DNA of 64,000 nucleotides from positions 72,693,695 through 72,757,694 of the forward strand of contig OX638135.1 of the NCBI GenBank assembly GCA_951804985.1. Direction: 5' to 3'. How positions within the stretch are numbered: position 1 is the stretch's first letter; every line of letters starts with the position of its first letter. The position numbers and the translations under genes are program-made. Under the pieces are notes generated by a model. The model did not search any database and had not been told where the DNA came from. It saw only the letters and a list, made by a program, of their open reading frames with translations. This stretch comes from Dryomyza anilis. Its lineage: Eukaryota > Arthropoda > Insecta > Diptera > Dryomyzidae. Shown in pieces: positions 32,184-49,972 of the stretch.

Positions 32184-32656
32184 TTGGCAATCGGACGTCA
32201 AGATACGCACTTTTCGGTTTATCCAAAAATCGGAATTGCACCCTCTGGCATAAATGCTAACATTGATCCTGCTAATACATTGTCCTCCAATTCCCTAAGG
32301 ATTTATTTTCAAAATATGTCTGGCATGAGGACTAAATTGAATGATTGTTTTTCATTTTCTTGGCAACTCGATTATGATGTTATTGTACTCGTTGATACAT
32401 GGCTGAATTTTTGATCAAGAGTTTTTTGATGTAAACTTCTATCAGATATATCATTCTTAATAATTCAAATACATTTCTGGATCAGTTGTTTGTCTCTATT
32501 TCTGGAACTGTTGGAGTGTGATATATTTGTGTATCATATATCCCACCCATTAGTAATGACGAGCTTTACTTTGCGCACGTAGACAACATTTTGCACCTTG
32601 CTGAGCTTGTAGGTGATGAAGATCATCTTTGTATTCTAGGTGATTTTAATAAGGTA
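32184..32656 (+). pseudogene. LINE ORF2 endonuclease N-terminal half
   Basis: LRIYFQNMSGMRTKLNDCFS opens the APE domain, then YDVIVLVDTWLNF, where the usual Glu of TETW is Asp here. After a stop comes YIPPISNDELYFAHVDNI and HLCILGDFN, the conserved GDFN. The sequence is cut directly after this motif by the RTE insertion. Confidence 0.7.
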
Positions 32657-32925
32657 GTAAGGAGTTCAGAATGGTGTAGTGCACGCGCAAGCTAGTTACT
32701 GAATTCTGTTGGTTGCCATAGCCTCTCCTACACAATTCCTAGTCTCACCTTCGCGTTGGTGAACCCCGTTAACCCGAGCAACCTCCTGAACATCGGGTTT
32801 TAACCCCGGTATTAGGTCTGGTCGGGGACAAACAAGACAGGGATATTGGCCCTCCAAAATGGGGGTTGTGCATTGGGCTTGTAACCCGCCATATAAAAAA
32901 ATCTGATTCAACGAAAACAGAAAAA

Positions 32926-33985
32926 ATGCCTCGGATATCGACCCGAAAACACGATGACAACCTACGCAAACATATGAAGGAATGTCCGAATGTCCGAACC
33001 CTTTATAGGGAAGGTGCCACTATCCAGCTGGTTGATGTCCTCGAAAGATACAAGGCTGACGTCACCGCAATCCAGGAAATGCGATGGACAGGGCTGCTCT
33101 AAACAGGCATCCTGTGACATTTACTACAGCTGCCATGCGGAGAGGCATGAATTTGGTTGTGGATTTGTAGTCGGCAAGAGACTCCGCCACATTGCCTCTA
33201 GGTTCACACCCGTGAACGAACGACTAGCAACAATCCGCATCAAGGCTAAATACTTCTATATCAGCCTAATTTGTGCGCACACTCCGACGAATGAGAAGGA
33301 CGATGAAACTAAAGAGACTTTCTATGAGCGCCTCGACGAAGCCTATGAGCGCTGCCCCCGTCACGACATCAAAATTCTGATTGGCGACTTAATGCCAAAG
33401 TGGGCCATGAGGGTAGCTATGGTTCAACGGTTGGACAATTCAGCCTCCTCAACAACACCTCCGACAATGGAATGAGACTGATCGACTTCGCCGCAGCACG
33501 AAACATGGTAATTAGTGGTACTAGATTCAAGCATCTCAATATTCACAAGGCCACGTGGCGGTCACCCGATCAGAACACGAGCAACCAAATTGATCATGTT
33601 GTGATCGACGGAAGGCACGTTTCTAGTGTGATGGATGTATGCTCGATCCGAAATGCCAACATCGACTCGGATCACTTCCTTGTAGCAGCTAAGGTTCGCA
33701 CACGCTTATGCGCTGCGAAAAACACACGGAAACCCACGCAAAGAAAGCTAGATGTCAGTAAGCTGCACATAAAACAGAGCGAACAAGCCTATGCCGCTCA
33801 ACTCTCACACCTGCTTGCCCAAGGCACTCCCCCTCTCGATGCGCGCAGTGGACACACGTCTCCCGCTCAATGTGTACGGCTGCCGAAGAGGTGCTTGGAT
33901 TCCAACGCCCACTACGGAAAAAGTGGTATGATGAGGAGTGTCGCGCAGCCACTGCAGAGAAAGACGCTGTATATAGAGCCACCCT
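32926..33985 (+). pseudogene. RTE endonuclease domain, frameshifted
   Basis: NVRTLYREGATIQLVDVLER and VTAIQEMRWTG (metal-binding Glu) open the domain. One frame change later comes HEFGCGFVVGKRLRHIASRF, NERLATIRIKAKYFYISLIC and IKILIGD; then VGHEGSYGSTVGQFSLLN in a third frame; then HKATWRSPDQNTSNQIDHVV and IDSDHFLVAAKVR with the catalytic Asp-His. It is nearly complete apart from two or three single-base shifts. Confidence 0.8.
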
Positions 33986-34110
33986 GAAGTCGGTAGCTCC
34001 TGAGCCGCGAAGAAGCGATACAGAGAGAAGAGAAAGAAGGAGAGACATCTTTTTGGCGCAAGAAAAGAGAATTAGAAAGACGCGAGTGTTAAGATATTGA
34101 GTGCGAAGAC

Positions 34111-35750
34111 ATGAATGAGGCTCGAACATTCTTTCAGAAGATAAGACGCCTTACCGGAGGTTTAAATACCGGACCCTCTTCCTGTCAGGACGATGATGGG
34201 AATCTAGTAACAGATGTCCAGGGTACACTGAGATTATGGAGAGAGCACTTCTCTGATCTTTTAGCAGGCGATGATGACAACTATTCTGCTGATAGAGAAG
34301 ACAGCTTAACAACCCCAGTTGCTGACGACGGCGTTGACATACCGCTGCCACACCATGATGAGGTCTGCACAGCCATCAACAGGCTGAAAAACAACAAAGC
34401 CGCAGGATCGGATGGTCTGGCTGCAGAGTTCTTGAAGACCGGAGGCGATGAGCTCATAACGAGCATGTACCAGCTCATCAGCAGAATATGGTCAGAAGAA
34501 AGCATGCCTAGCGAATGGAATCTTAGTATACTCTGCCCAATCCTTAAGAAGGGGAATCCCACGATACGCGCCAACTACCGTGGGATAAGTCTCCTCAACA
34601 TCGCGTATAAAGTTCTAACGAGCGTATTATGTGAAAGACTGAAGCCCATCGTCAAAAGACTGATTGGATCTTATCAGTGCGGCTTCAGACCGGGCAGGTC
34701 CACCATAGAACCGATTTTCACATTGCGCCAAATCCTGGAAAAGACCAAAGAGAGGCAGATCGACACCCACTGGCTCTTCGTCGACTACAAAGCTGCCTTC
34801 GACAGTCTGTTAAGAAGTCGCCTATACGCCACCATGTCTGAGTTCGGTATACCTGCGAAACTTATAAGGCAGGATGACCCTGAGCGACACACGTTGCTCA
34901 GTGAGAATTGGAAACAACCTCACCGATACGTTTAATACCGAACGAGGTTTCAGACAAGGCGATTCCCTATCGTGTGACTTCTTCAACATAATAATGGAGA
35001 AGATTGTAAGAGCTGCACAACTCCAACACAATGGCACTATTTTCGACAAGAGTTCCATGCTGCTCGGGTACACTGATGATATCGACATCATTGGGCAGAG
35101 CGTACCAGCAGTCAGTGCAGCATTCTCCAGTTTAGAGAGGGAATCGCGTCGAATGGGTCTTACGGTGAACGAGGACAAGATGAAGTACCTAGTGTCAACA
35201 AACAAAGAGTCCCGGCGTCTTGGACAACACGTCACTATTAACAACCACAACTTCGAAGTTATGAAGGACTTCGTATACCTAGGAACCAGCATCAACAAGG
35301 AAAACAATGTCAGCCTGGAGATTAGCCGAAGAATAACTCTTGCCAACAGGTGTTACTTTGGGCTCAGTAGGCAATTGAGGAGCAGAGCCCGCTCTCGACG
35401 GACAAAAATTACGCTCTATAAGTCGCTCATCATGCCAGTCCTCCTCAATGGGGCTGAGGCATGGACGCTTGCCAACACCGATGAGCGAGTTTTAGGAGCG
35501 TTCGAGAGAAAGATTCTTCGGAAAATCTATGGCCCGATATGCGTTGAAAACGAGTACAGAATCTGATGGAACGATGAGCTGTATGAGCTCTACGCCGACA
35601 TTGACATAGTCAGGCGAATTAAGATCCAGCGCCTACGCTGGTTTGGACATGTCGAGCGTATGGATGAAAGCGCTCCAGCTTCTGTACCCAGTGGTGGTCA
35701 ACGTAGGAGGGGTGGAGTGGCCAAGTGCGAGACAACCTGACAACACTTGT
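34111..35750 (+). pseudogene. RTE reverse transcriptase and C-terminus, frameshifted
   Basis: MNEARTFFQKIRRLTGG and LWREHFSDLL lead in. INRLKNNKAAGSDGLAAEFL, NYRGISLLNIAYKVLTSVLC, GSYQCGFRPGRSTIEPIFTL and HWLFVDYKAAFDS (first Asp) follow. After a shift near 34880 come ERGFRQGDSLSCDFFNIIME and LLGYTDDIDIIG, where YTDD replaces the usual YADD but keeps both Asp. The C-terminal part has MKDFVYLGTSI, LANRCYFGLSRQLRSRARS, ERKILRKIYGP, a stop, then RIKIQRLRWFGHVERM. Only about two lesions affect the RT. Confidence 0.85.
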
Positions 35751-35853
35751 AATGTAAAACTGGCGCCAGCGCGCGCAATGCAGAAGCGACTGGAGAGGGG
35801 TGATTGCTGCGGCCGAAACCCATCATGGGCCAAATAAGTAACTAAGTAAGGTA

Positions 35854-37935
35854 TTTTTTTACTGATGAATACTTTTTAACTGCTAATAATGTGAATCATT
35901 CTCATGAGATTTACTTAATTGTCTCATTCATTGGTATTGATTTAATTCAAGTTAATTATTTTGTTAATAAAATTTTTAAAATCTTTGAGTTAATATTTTT
36001 AAGTAAAAATTTAAACTTTTAACTTACTAAATGCGTAAATCCGATGTCATACCCAGGCATACATCATGTAGGTTTAATTTTAAATATTAAATTATATGAG
36101 TTCTTAAAGATATCTCCAGCAACGTTTGATTCAAAATTCAATTTTAATAAATGCAATTTTGAATTGTTAAACAATGTTATACCTAATTTTGATTGGCATA
36201 GTTTATTTGCTCATAATAGTACTATTATTATTTATAAGTGGTTTTGTAGTAAATTAAATGAAATTTTTGTTAGCAATATTCCTTTATTGTTCAAAAAAAT
36301 TCATATGTTGCCTTAGTATAACAAAGGGTTAAAGAAATTGAAAAATTTAAGAAATAAATTCTTTAACAAATTCAATGCCACGAATAACATCGTTTTTAAA
36401 AATAAACACATTCATTATATTAACTTTCTTAATCAATTCTTGTATAAGCAATATTTCCTAAGTTATGAAGAAAATAATAAAGAAAATCCAAAATCTTTTA
36501 AACATTTTATCCAATCTAAAATATCTTGTTCAAATTTTCCAACATCTATGTTTTGAAATGATAAAGTCTCTTATTCTCTTTCTGACACTGTAAATTTGTT
36601 CGCTGATTTTTTCAAATTTAACTTTGAACCTGATTTTGTCTCTGTCGATCTAAATGTAACTAATAATATTGAATCTTTAATTAATTTTTGTTCTTTGATT
36701 TTATCTAAGGATGATATTATTTGTGGGATTAACAGTTTAAAAAATCCATGGAAAACGGATATTTATGGTTTTTCATCTTATTTGTTAAAAAGTTGTGCTT
36801 TTTCCATATTTGAACCTCTAACATAAGTCTTTAATAAATATTTATCTGAAGGTTGCTTTATTGATAAGTGGAAAATTGCTTACAGTACACCTATTCATAA
36901 AATGATGTGCCTAATTATAGGACAATTTCAAAATTATCGAATGTATCCAAGTTATTTGAAACTGTTGTTAAGCAAAAACTAATTTTTGAAGTTAAAAAAT
37001 AATTTCTCATTACCAACATGGTTTTTTCCCTAGTCGTTCTACAGTGTCTAATCTGGTTGTGTTTACTAGATTGTTGTTTATCTTCATTTGAAAACCGCTT
37101 TCAAGTGGACACAATATATACAGACTTTTCTAAAGCATTTGATAAAGTGCTTTATTCCGTATTAATTGCTAAGCTTGCCAAGATGGGATTTTATTATGAT
37201 TTTCTGAAATAGCTTAAATCTTATCTTAGTAATAGGTATTGTTTGTTGAAATTAATAATATTTTAACCCGGGCATATATTGCCTCCTCCGGTGTACCACA
37301 AGGTAGCATACTTGTACCACTTTTTTTTAACTTGTTTATTAACGATATTGGAAGCTACTTTGTTTTTTCAAATTTTCTTCTTTATGCTGACGATTTGAAA
37401 TTTTTTTTTGAACGTTCGCAATAGTTTGCAATTTTCTTTATTGCAATTTTGGGAGTCTTGTTTGAGTCTGATTTTTCATTTCATTATTCCTAAAGCGTAC
37501 TCACTTCTTGCGTTTATTCGACGTAATGGTTCTGTGTTTACTAATCCGCATACACATAAATTACTCATTATGTCATTGGTTAGATCAAAGTTGGAATATG
37601 TCTCATTTATTTGGAATCCTTATTATTCGCTACGTTTGGAATGTATTCAAAAGGTCTTTCTAAAACTTGCTTTGCAATACATTCATTTTGAGGATCCAAT
37701 TCCCTCCTATAATGCTCGATGTATGTTAATAAATTTAAAATCCCTTAATAATAGAAGAATTGCTATGTCTCTAGTCTTTGTATATGATTGTGGTAACGTT
37801 GATTGTTCCTTTTTATTGGAACTTATTAATTTTAATGCTCCATTGAGATCTTTACGTAATTTTAACATGTTTAATGTTCCGTTTCATAGAGCAAATTATG
37901 CCATTAATGAGCCGATAAATCAGGCCTTAATTTGA
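35854..37935 (+). pseudogene. CR1-type LINE ORF2, remainder (endonuclease end, RT, C-terminus)
   Basis: Resumes with IGIDLIQVNYFVNK (endonuclease end) and a linker. RT blocks are INSLKNPWKTDIYGFSSYLL, DTIYTDFSKAFDKVLY (first Asp), SSGVPQGSILVPLFFNLFIN and FLLYADDLKFF (catalytic Asp pair, 37381-37402). RSKLEYVSFIWNPYY and a C-terminus ending NEPINQALI follow. No RNase H follows, consistent with CR1/Jockey. There are several stops (for example after 36316, 36556, 36826, 37212). Confidence 0.75.
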
Positions 37936-38107
37936 ATTCAATAAAATAGCTAATGATTATGATATTGATTTTTCTATTTGTAAGGATTTGTTTAAAAATC
38001 TATTAAATATAATTTATTCTTAGTTTTAGTTTTAAGGTATTTAACAATTTTATTAAATATATGTTATTTTATATGCTAGTCTGTAAAGATGTTTTTATCC
38101 ATATACT

Positions 38108-38343
38108 GAATAAAATAACACAGGAGACAGCATAGGAACAGCAAATGCGGTGTGCCGATCGGCTCCAAAGGCGCGTAGAAATGATGTGGAGAACGATGAC
38201 TTATTTCAAGTACCCAATTCAAAGGTAATGTTACAATTGTGATACATATGGGCATATAGCACGTGACTGTCGTCAACAACGCAAGCGCCCATTAACTCAA
38301 TCCGCAGAGCGACACAGTCAAGAAGAGAGACATGATCATGACT
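38108..38343 (+). pseudogene. gypsy copy B gag end with zinc knuckle
   Basis: ITQETA resumes the gag interrupted at 31300. After a short duplication (cagcataggaacagca) one frame reads CYNCDTYGHIARDCRQQRKR, an intact CX2CX4HX4C knuckle at 38226-38285. It binds the element RNA in related elements. The sequence then jumps by deletion past the protease and most of the RT. Confidence 0.7.
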
Positions 38344-38439
38344 AAAATAACACTTACTTAAAACCATCTTTAAACTAAAACGAGTCAGTTCTGCGGGGCA
38401 TGTTCTGACTGCAATAACCGATTGCCCGAGGAGAGAAGA

Positions 38440-39000
38440 AAAGGATTTCAACGAACATCTAAGAAATCTAGAGAACATATTTCTTCATTTGAAAAAGGCG
38501 GGCCTAAAACTTAGCCCAAAGAAATACTCACTTTTCAAGAAAGAAGTAAAGTATCTGGGTTATTGGGTTACTACGGAATGAGTGCATATTGATTAAAATA
38601 AAATAGTTGCAGTAAAGGAGTGTCCCAGACAGCAAAACCTACATGACCAACAAAGTTTCTTGGGGCAATGTACTTACTACAGACGATTTGTTCCAGGTTT
38701 TGCCAATGTTGCTAGTAGACTTCACGAGATGACAAGAAAAAAAATCAAGCTATTAAATAGGGCGATGATCAAGAAAATGCTTTTTTGTAATTGAAGGAAC
38801 TACTGTGTTCGGCACCAATTCTTGCGTATCCAATTCCAGGTAAGCAATTTATACTTGATACCGATGCAAGTGGATATGGAATAGGCGGAGTTCTGTCTCA
38901 AGTGATAAATGGACAAGAAAAAGTAATCGCTTACTACAGTAAAACCTTGTCCAATTCCGAACAAAATTACTGTGTTACCAGGAGAAGCTTCTTGCTATAA
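38440..39000 (+). pseudogene. gypsy copy B RT end and RNase H start
   Basis: FNEHLRNLENIFLHLKKAGL, SPKKYSLFKKEVKYLGYWVT is the RT thumb entry. A stop and about 200 bp later comes LKELLCSAPILAYPIPGKQF, ILDTDASGYGIGGVLSQVIN (first RNase H Asp) and VIAYYSKTLSNSEQNYCVT (Glu). The YxDD core of the RT is deleted. Confidence 0.75.
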
Positions 39001-39339
39001 TCGAACGTGTGAAATAATTCCATAAATAAGAACCGATCACGCAGCACTGAGTTGGTTACTTCAGTTCAAAGACCCAGAAGGCCAATGCTTTACCCGATGA
39101 AAAATGGACTATGGAATAAATTCAAATCCCGATCTAACAAAAATCATGATGTTTAAGAAACAGCAAATAAAGCCATCATGGCAAGAGATACCTTCGTAAG
39201 TTTAATAACTAAAGCGTACTACGCACAGTGGCAGAGCTTAAAGCTGCAAGATGGTTGCTTATATCGTGTATTGGAAAGTGAAGATGGCACCTCTACTCGA
39301 AGATTGATTATTGTTCCCAAGTCAATAATAAAATAGATA

Positions 39340-40320
39340 TTGGCAGAGTGCCATGATGGATGCACTGGAGGTCATCAGGACATTAATAAAATGATTGAGA
39401 AGGTAAAGAAACGTTTTTATTGTGTTGGATGTCAAGAGTCAGTCGCCGCAATGTACACTAGCAAAATGATCAACATTCAGAAGTCGCAACAGAATGCATC
39501 AGTACAACGTGGGAGCACCATTCGAGCCTATTTCAATGGATGTAGCCAATCAGTGACGCGGGTAATACGTATGTGCTTGTCTTCATTGACTACTTCTGCA
39601 AGTGGCCTGAAGTGTATCCCATGCCAAATCAAGAAATCACAACAGTTGCGGATGCATTAGTTAACAACTGCGTAAGACGTTTTCGAGTACCGTTGGAATT
39701 ACATTTAAATCACGGAAGAAATTTTGAGTCTGCAGTATTTAAGGAAGTGTGCAAAGTCCTCAAGATACACAAAACATGAACAACTCCTTTGCACCCGCCA
39801 CCTGACGGCATGGTAGAAAGATTCAATCGTACTTTGGAAAAGTATCTCAGATAAGTGTTTGATAAAAATCAAAAAGATTGGGATACACACATACCACTAT
39901 TGAACGGCTGTTCATGATACCACAGAAGTTCACCATCTAAAATTGTTTTTGGAACAGACTTAAGACTAACTGCGGATTTAAAGTTTGGTGCGAGTCCTTC
40001 ATCTGGAATTCCTGTACACGATTATGTTTCCAAAAAAGTGAAGAACTGAATGAAGTGCATTAGTTTGTAATGTAGAGTACACAATTTGCGAATGATAAGA
40101 TGAAGGCCAGATACGACTTGCGCACAAATTCAGAGGGATTTACGGAAGGATAACTTGTTTTGCTCTATAACCCACAAAGGACGAAAGTGTGTTTGTAAAC
40201 ACTGGGAAGGACCATACAAGAAAATTAAAAGAATTAACAATGTCATGTATCGGATTCAAAATACTGCAGGCGTTATACGAAAATGAAAGTAGTACATTTA
40301 GAAAGATTGGCGCCGTATAG
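39340..40320 (+). pseudogene. gypsy copy B integrase
   Basis: CHDGCTGGHQDINKMIEKVK and KRFYCVGCQESV cover the zinc-binding region, part of which is deleted. FIDYFCKWPEVYPMPNQEIT has the first catalytic Asp. LELHLNHGRNFESAVFKEVC carries Asn where the second Asp should be. DGMVERFNRTLEKYLR has the catalytic Glu. The C-terminal part has VFGTDLRLTADLKFGASPSS and WEGPYKKIKRINNVMYRIQN. It is complementary to copy A, which keeps the Asp but lost the Glu segment. Confidence 0.75.
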
Positions 40321-40373
40321 AGAGATAAAGGATTAACATCTGTTCGGGATGAACAGATTTTGGTGACGGGCAG

Positions 40374-40547
40374 TGTTACGAAAAATGTAATTTGTCCCAT
40401 GGTGCAAGAAATCAAATGAGACGCAAGACAATTCAGCGCGCTAAGCAATGTGTTATAAAGAGGCGGAATATCATTCAGCGCACTAAGCAATGTGCGAGAA
40501 AGCACATTAAAACACATGAATGAGAAGCCAAAAGCATGCGTCATTAG
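40374..40547 (+). mobile_element. 3' LTR of gypsy copy B, truncated
   Basis: Starts tgttacgaaaaatgtaattt after ggtgacgggcag and follows the LTR of copy A as far as agcatgcgtcatt, where homology stops. The outer two thirds of the LTR are lost. Confidence 0.7.
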
Positions 40548-42115
<1,568 letters not shown>

Positions 42116-43165
42116 TATACGCTCTGTTTTATCCCCGAGGGCTACTTTGATATCAATGTTCATCCGAACGATCGTTACTATTTAATGGATGCAATATTTT
42201 CGATTGTTCTACCCGTGGTTATAAGCAGCTAATAATAATTAAGAAAAAAATTCCATTTTACTGTATGGAAAGCAAAAGCGCCGCAGTCGAAAATTTTTAA
42301 AAATAAATCGTGCGATTTTTGTTCATAAAATAAAAATAAAATAATTGTGATAACATTTTCTATTAAAAACACCACAGGCGATAAATTTTCACTGAAAATC
42401 GCGCAATATTTTGTTAAAATTTTTCATTCAACTCTTGATCACAAAATAGTTATTTCAACAAAAATATACAACATTTTTTAAATTTTTTTTTATTTAGTTC
42501 TTACCTTGTAAAATAAAATAAAAAATTATGATGATAACATTTTGTATTGGAAAGCGCCGCAGAGAAAATTTTTTAACAAAAAATCGCGTTAAAATTTTGT
42601 CATTTAATTCTTAGATTACAAAATTGTTATGATATTGATTTTTTTGAAAGACCAAAAAAAGAACAATAAAAAACCAAGCTTTTCTGATATTGAATTCGAC
42701 AGTGTAATTGAACCAAAAAGAATTACTTTGTAGATGTGTTCCGATCATCACGAACCAGAAAAATAACATAATGCCCAATGAGGAAAATTGGAATTTTTTG
42801 ATTGGATTTTGAACTTTATTCTTTTACAAATTTCGTTTGAACAAATTGAAATTCACTAAATAAAAGGACATAATCCTCGTAGGGCTTATGACCTCAAGAA
42901 GCGGTCATAATCCCCATTTTGTAGTTTCGACAAAATGGGGGTTATGTCCGAAAATCCTACGGACATAATACCCATTTCGAGGCCAAGTCCAGACACCGTA
43001 TGAGGTGCCGTGACATAACCCCCACATACAAAATCCCCATTTCGAAAATGGGGATTATGTCCGAACATTTTCGGACTTAATCCCCATTTTTTCGGAATTC
43101 GAAATAGGAATTATGACCACTTCTCAAGCGGTCATAAGCCCCAGAAAAAGGGCGACATTAACCCC
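42116..43165 (+). repeat. Composite palindromic repeat, copy 1
   Basis: Four parts in order. First, a leader from tatacgctctgttttatccc with ctactttgatatcaatgttc. Second, three tandem-like units of about 140 bp around gcgccgcag...aatcgcgcg (42270-42620). Third, a segment with gaattcgacagtgtaattga and acataatgcccaatgaggaa. Fourth, a cluster of hairpins built from ggacataatccccatttt and its inverse (42868-43165). The same order is found in copy 2 and, inverted, in copy 3. No protein and no clear terminal repeats. I do not recognise the family. Confidence 0.75.
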
Positions 43166-43337
43166 ATAATAATAGAGTTTATGTTTTATAAAATATGTGT
43201 TTAATGAATTTATCGAAGTATGTGTTTAATGAATTTATCGAAGTATGTGCTAACGACCAGCAAATGGAGTTTGGAATGAGCGACAGTAACAGCAATGAAA
43301 TGTTTTCTATAACGATGGTTATAAAAAATAATAATAA

Positions 43338-44108
43338 TGTTTTATCCCCGAGGGCTACTTTGATATCAATGTGCATCCGAACGATCGTTTCTATTTTATG
43401 GATGCAATATTTGTTCTACCCGCTGATAATAATTAAGAAAAATTCCATTTTACTGTGTGGAAAGCAAAAAGTGCCGCAAGCGAAAAAAAAATGCGAGATA
43501 ATCATTTTTTCCATTGTTCTTCGTTAAATGGAAAAAATTTCAACAAGAAATAGACAGCATTTGTTAACATTTTTACGTTGTAAAATAAAATAAAAAATTA
43601 TCGTGATAACATTTTCGATTGGAAAGCCCCGCAGGCGAAAAACTTTAACAAAAACTGGCGCGATTTTTTGTTAAAATTTTTCAGTTAATTCTTAGATTAC
43701 AAAATAGTTATGATGTATGATTTTTTTGAAAGACTTTTTTGGTCTTTTTTGGAACAATGAAAAAAAACAAGCTCCTCTGATATTGAATTCGACAGTGTAA
43801 TTAAATTCAAAAAGAATTACTTTGCAAACATTTTCAGATCATCACGAACCAGAAAAATAACATAATGCCCAATGAGGAAAATTATAATTTTTTTGATTGG
43901 ATTTTGAACTTTATTCTTTTACAAATTTCGTTTGAAGAAATTGAAATTTACTAAATAAAAGGACATAATTCCCCGTAGGTCTTATGACCTCCTAGGAAGC
44001 GGTCATAATCCCCATTTTTTAGTTTCGAAAAAATGGGGATATGTCCGGATATAATCCTCATTTCGAAAATGGAGGATTATGTCCGTGGGGGCTAAGTCCG
44101 GGCACCAC
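43338..44108 (+). repeat. Composite palindromic repeat, copy 2
   Basis: Shorter direct copy of the same four parts, beginning gttttatccccgagggctac and ending with the hairpin cluster at 43961-44108. The interval 43166-43337 between copies has a 31-bp direct repeat (gtgtttaatgaatttatcga twice) at about 43196-43246. Confidence 0.75.
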
Positions 44109-44243
44109 TTTTGTTTGCATAAAGCTTTTTTTATGCAGTATTTAAATACTATAAATTTACTTTTTAATTATTATTAAATTTATTTTATTACATTATATTT
44201 AATACTTTTTACTGTAATATTTTTAGTAGTACCTATATAAAAT

Positions 44244-44534
44244 AATAATAATAATAATAATAATAGTTTGGCGCTACAGGCCTACAAGAACTTAGGCCGA
44301 GCTCTCTCACGGTTTTGAGCTCTGCTCAAAGTGGTTTAATGCCTAGTCCGAACGACGGGTGGGAGCTTTTATAGGCAATGTTTACTTCCGTCGGTTTGCC
44401 ATTTACTGCCGAGAAATAACGCGGTATAGAAAAATGTTTTTTATGAAAATATGCTGCTAGCACCAATCCAGGCTTGAACATGGGTCCTTTCGGCTCGCAG
44501 TCCAACGCACTAACCTCTGAGCTACCGACACTAC
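44244..44534 (-). mobile_element. tRNA-derived SINE, copy 2
   Basis: Same family as 13868-14160. The head on the minus strand is gtagtgtcggtagctcagag then gttagtgcgttggactgcga. The B box is decayed (tgttcaagcct). The tail is (att)n of about eight units. Perfect 8-bp target duplication tataaaat (44236-44243, 44535-44542). Confidence 0.8.
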
Positions 44535-45012
44535 TATAAAATGCAACTCTGCATTAAAAATGTTTATTTGACTAATATAGTCGCATTGAAGTTGAAAATA
44601 AATTATTTGTTCAAATTAAATGTTTTGCAATACTTATTTCGAGTCAAAACTCGCTACGAAGATGTTCTTTGAAGAAATATTTTATATCTGTATTCGGGCC
44701 CGTAGCCAGGGGAAGATTGTAGATGTTTTGACCCACCCCCCCGAATTGCTAAAAATTCCAACAACATTTTTTAAAATTTTTAAATATGTTTATAAATATA
44801 ACAAAACGTATAAATATACAATATAAACACTAATCATTTTGACAAATTAAAATATCTAAAACATGTTATTCGATAAAATGAGTTATGTATGGGTCACACA
44901 GAATGCCAATTATTCAAATGAAACCCTAAATTCTGAACACGTATCTTAAGGTTCAAACTTAGTTCGAAGAATATTTAAAAAAAAACATTTTTTTTTCAAG
45001 GAATATTACATA

Positions 45013-45813
45013 CAGGGCAATCATGAATCCCGTCGTAGCGGATAATTTCATTCGGATTCGGATTTATCTATCATAGAATCCGTCGGAACGGATTTTGTGA
45101 CAGATTTTTGACACTTTTTCTACGAATGCATTGTTGTGTCGGAATGTAATTCTTTGTGTGAAAAAATCTTTTGTTTTGCATTAATTAATGAATTTATGCT
45201 GGAATTCGTGAAAATGTGAAATAATTACAAATCCCGCAGAGAATCAGGTGACGCTTTGGAGCAACGCCATGCCCTTTTGTCTGCTCGATTACAAGTTGAT
45301 CGAGTCTATTCTGGGCTATAACGCCTCTGACCACACTGTTGCTCAGCACACACTGCTGCTCAGCACACTTTTAATGAGATTGAGCTCTGGCCTTATTTTT
45401 ACTCGATGGCCGGCAATCCGATGAATCTCTTGCAGCAGTGTCAGATAAATCTATAGCCGTTCGTTCATATCGCGCTAGAATTGCAAGTGGAAGTTGGCCA
45501 AAGATCCGATACTCTTCCATAGATCCATGGATTCAATTAAATCAATCTACTACATCAATATTTGTAGACAAATATCTTCAAAATATTAAATTTTTAACAA
45601 TTTGTTGCAAATTTAATACAAATGAATTTAATTTTTGTTGGTAAATTTTCATTGATTTGACATAAACAGCTGATTTCGAATTTTCGAAGTTACATTTTTT
45701 TATCGGCACCGCGGAATTTCATTCCGCACGGAACTTATGATAGTTAAAAAATCTTATTCGTAGCGAAGATTCGGATTCAGATTTTTGATATGACGGGGCT
45801 CATAATTGCTCTG
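45013..45813. mobile_element. MITE-like element with 22-bp imperfect inverted ends
   Basis: The left end CAGGGCAATCATGAATCC and the right end (inverse) CAGAGCAATTATGAGCCC match at 18 of 22 bases; similarity extends inward through gattcggat motifs. ATA flanks both sides, compatible with a 3-bp duplication but not strong. The 801-bp interior is non-coding and includes a GC-richer part at 45250-45440. Confidence 0.5.

Positions 45814-49972
<4,159 letters not shown>

Larger units (their letters stand above)
32657..35853 (+). mobile_element. RTE-clade LINE inserted in the CR1-type LINE
   Basis: A 3.2-kb element with 5' leader (about 32660-32925), endonuclease, RT and a (taag)-type 3' tail at 35835-35850. 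Both sides show taaggta (32650-32656, 35847-35853), a possible 7-bp target duplication, though the tail sequence itself makes it uncertain. It is the best preserved LINE RT in the window. Confidence 0.75.
31301..38107 (+). mobile_element. CR1/Jockey-superfamily LINE inserted in gypsy gag
   Basis: ORF1 with PHD-like finger, ORF2 with APE endonuclease and RT, no RNase H. The right end is near actgaataaaata at 38107-38112, after which gypsy sequence resumes with acacaggagacagca. It is itself split at about 32650/35853 by an RTE LINE. It is AT-rich with frequent stops. Confidence 0.7.
30919..40547 (+). mobile_element. Ty3/gypsy element, copy B, interrupted by a LINE
   Basis: Same family as copy A, plus strand. 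Left part: LTR fragment 30919-31057 and gag 31058-31300. Right part: gag end and zinc knuckle from 38108, RT end, RNase H, integrase, and 3' LTR from 40374. Copy A shows these two parts to be continuous (VTFTET...LTQETANALC), so the 6.8 kb between them is an insertion. Confidence 0.8.
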
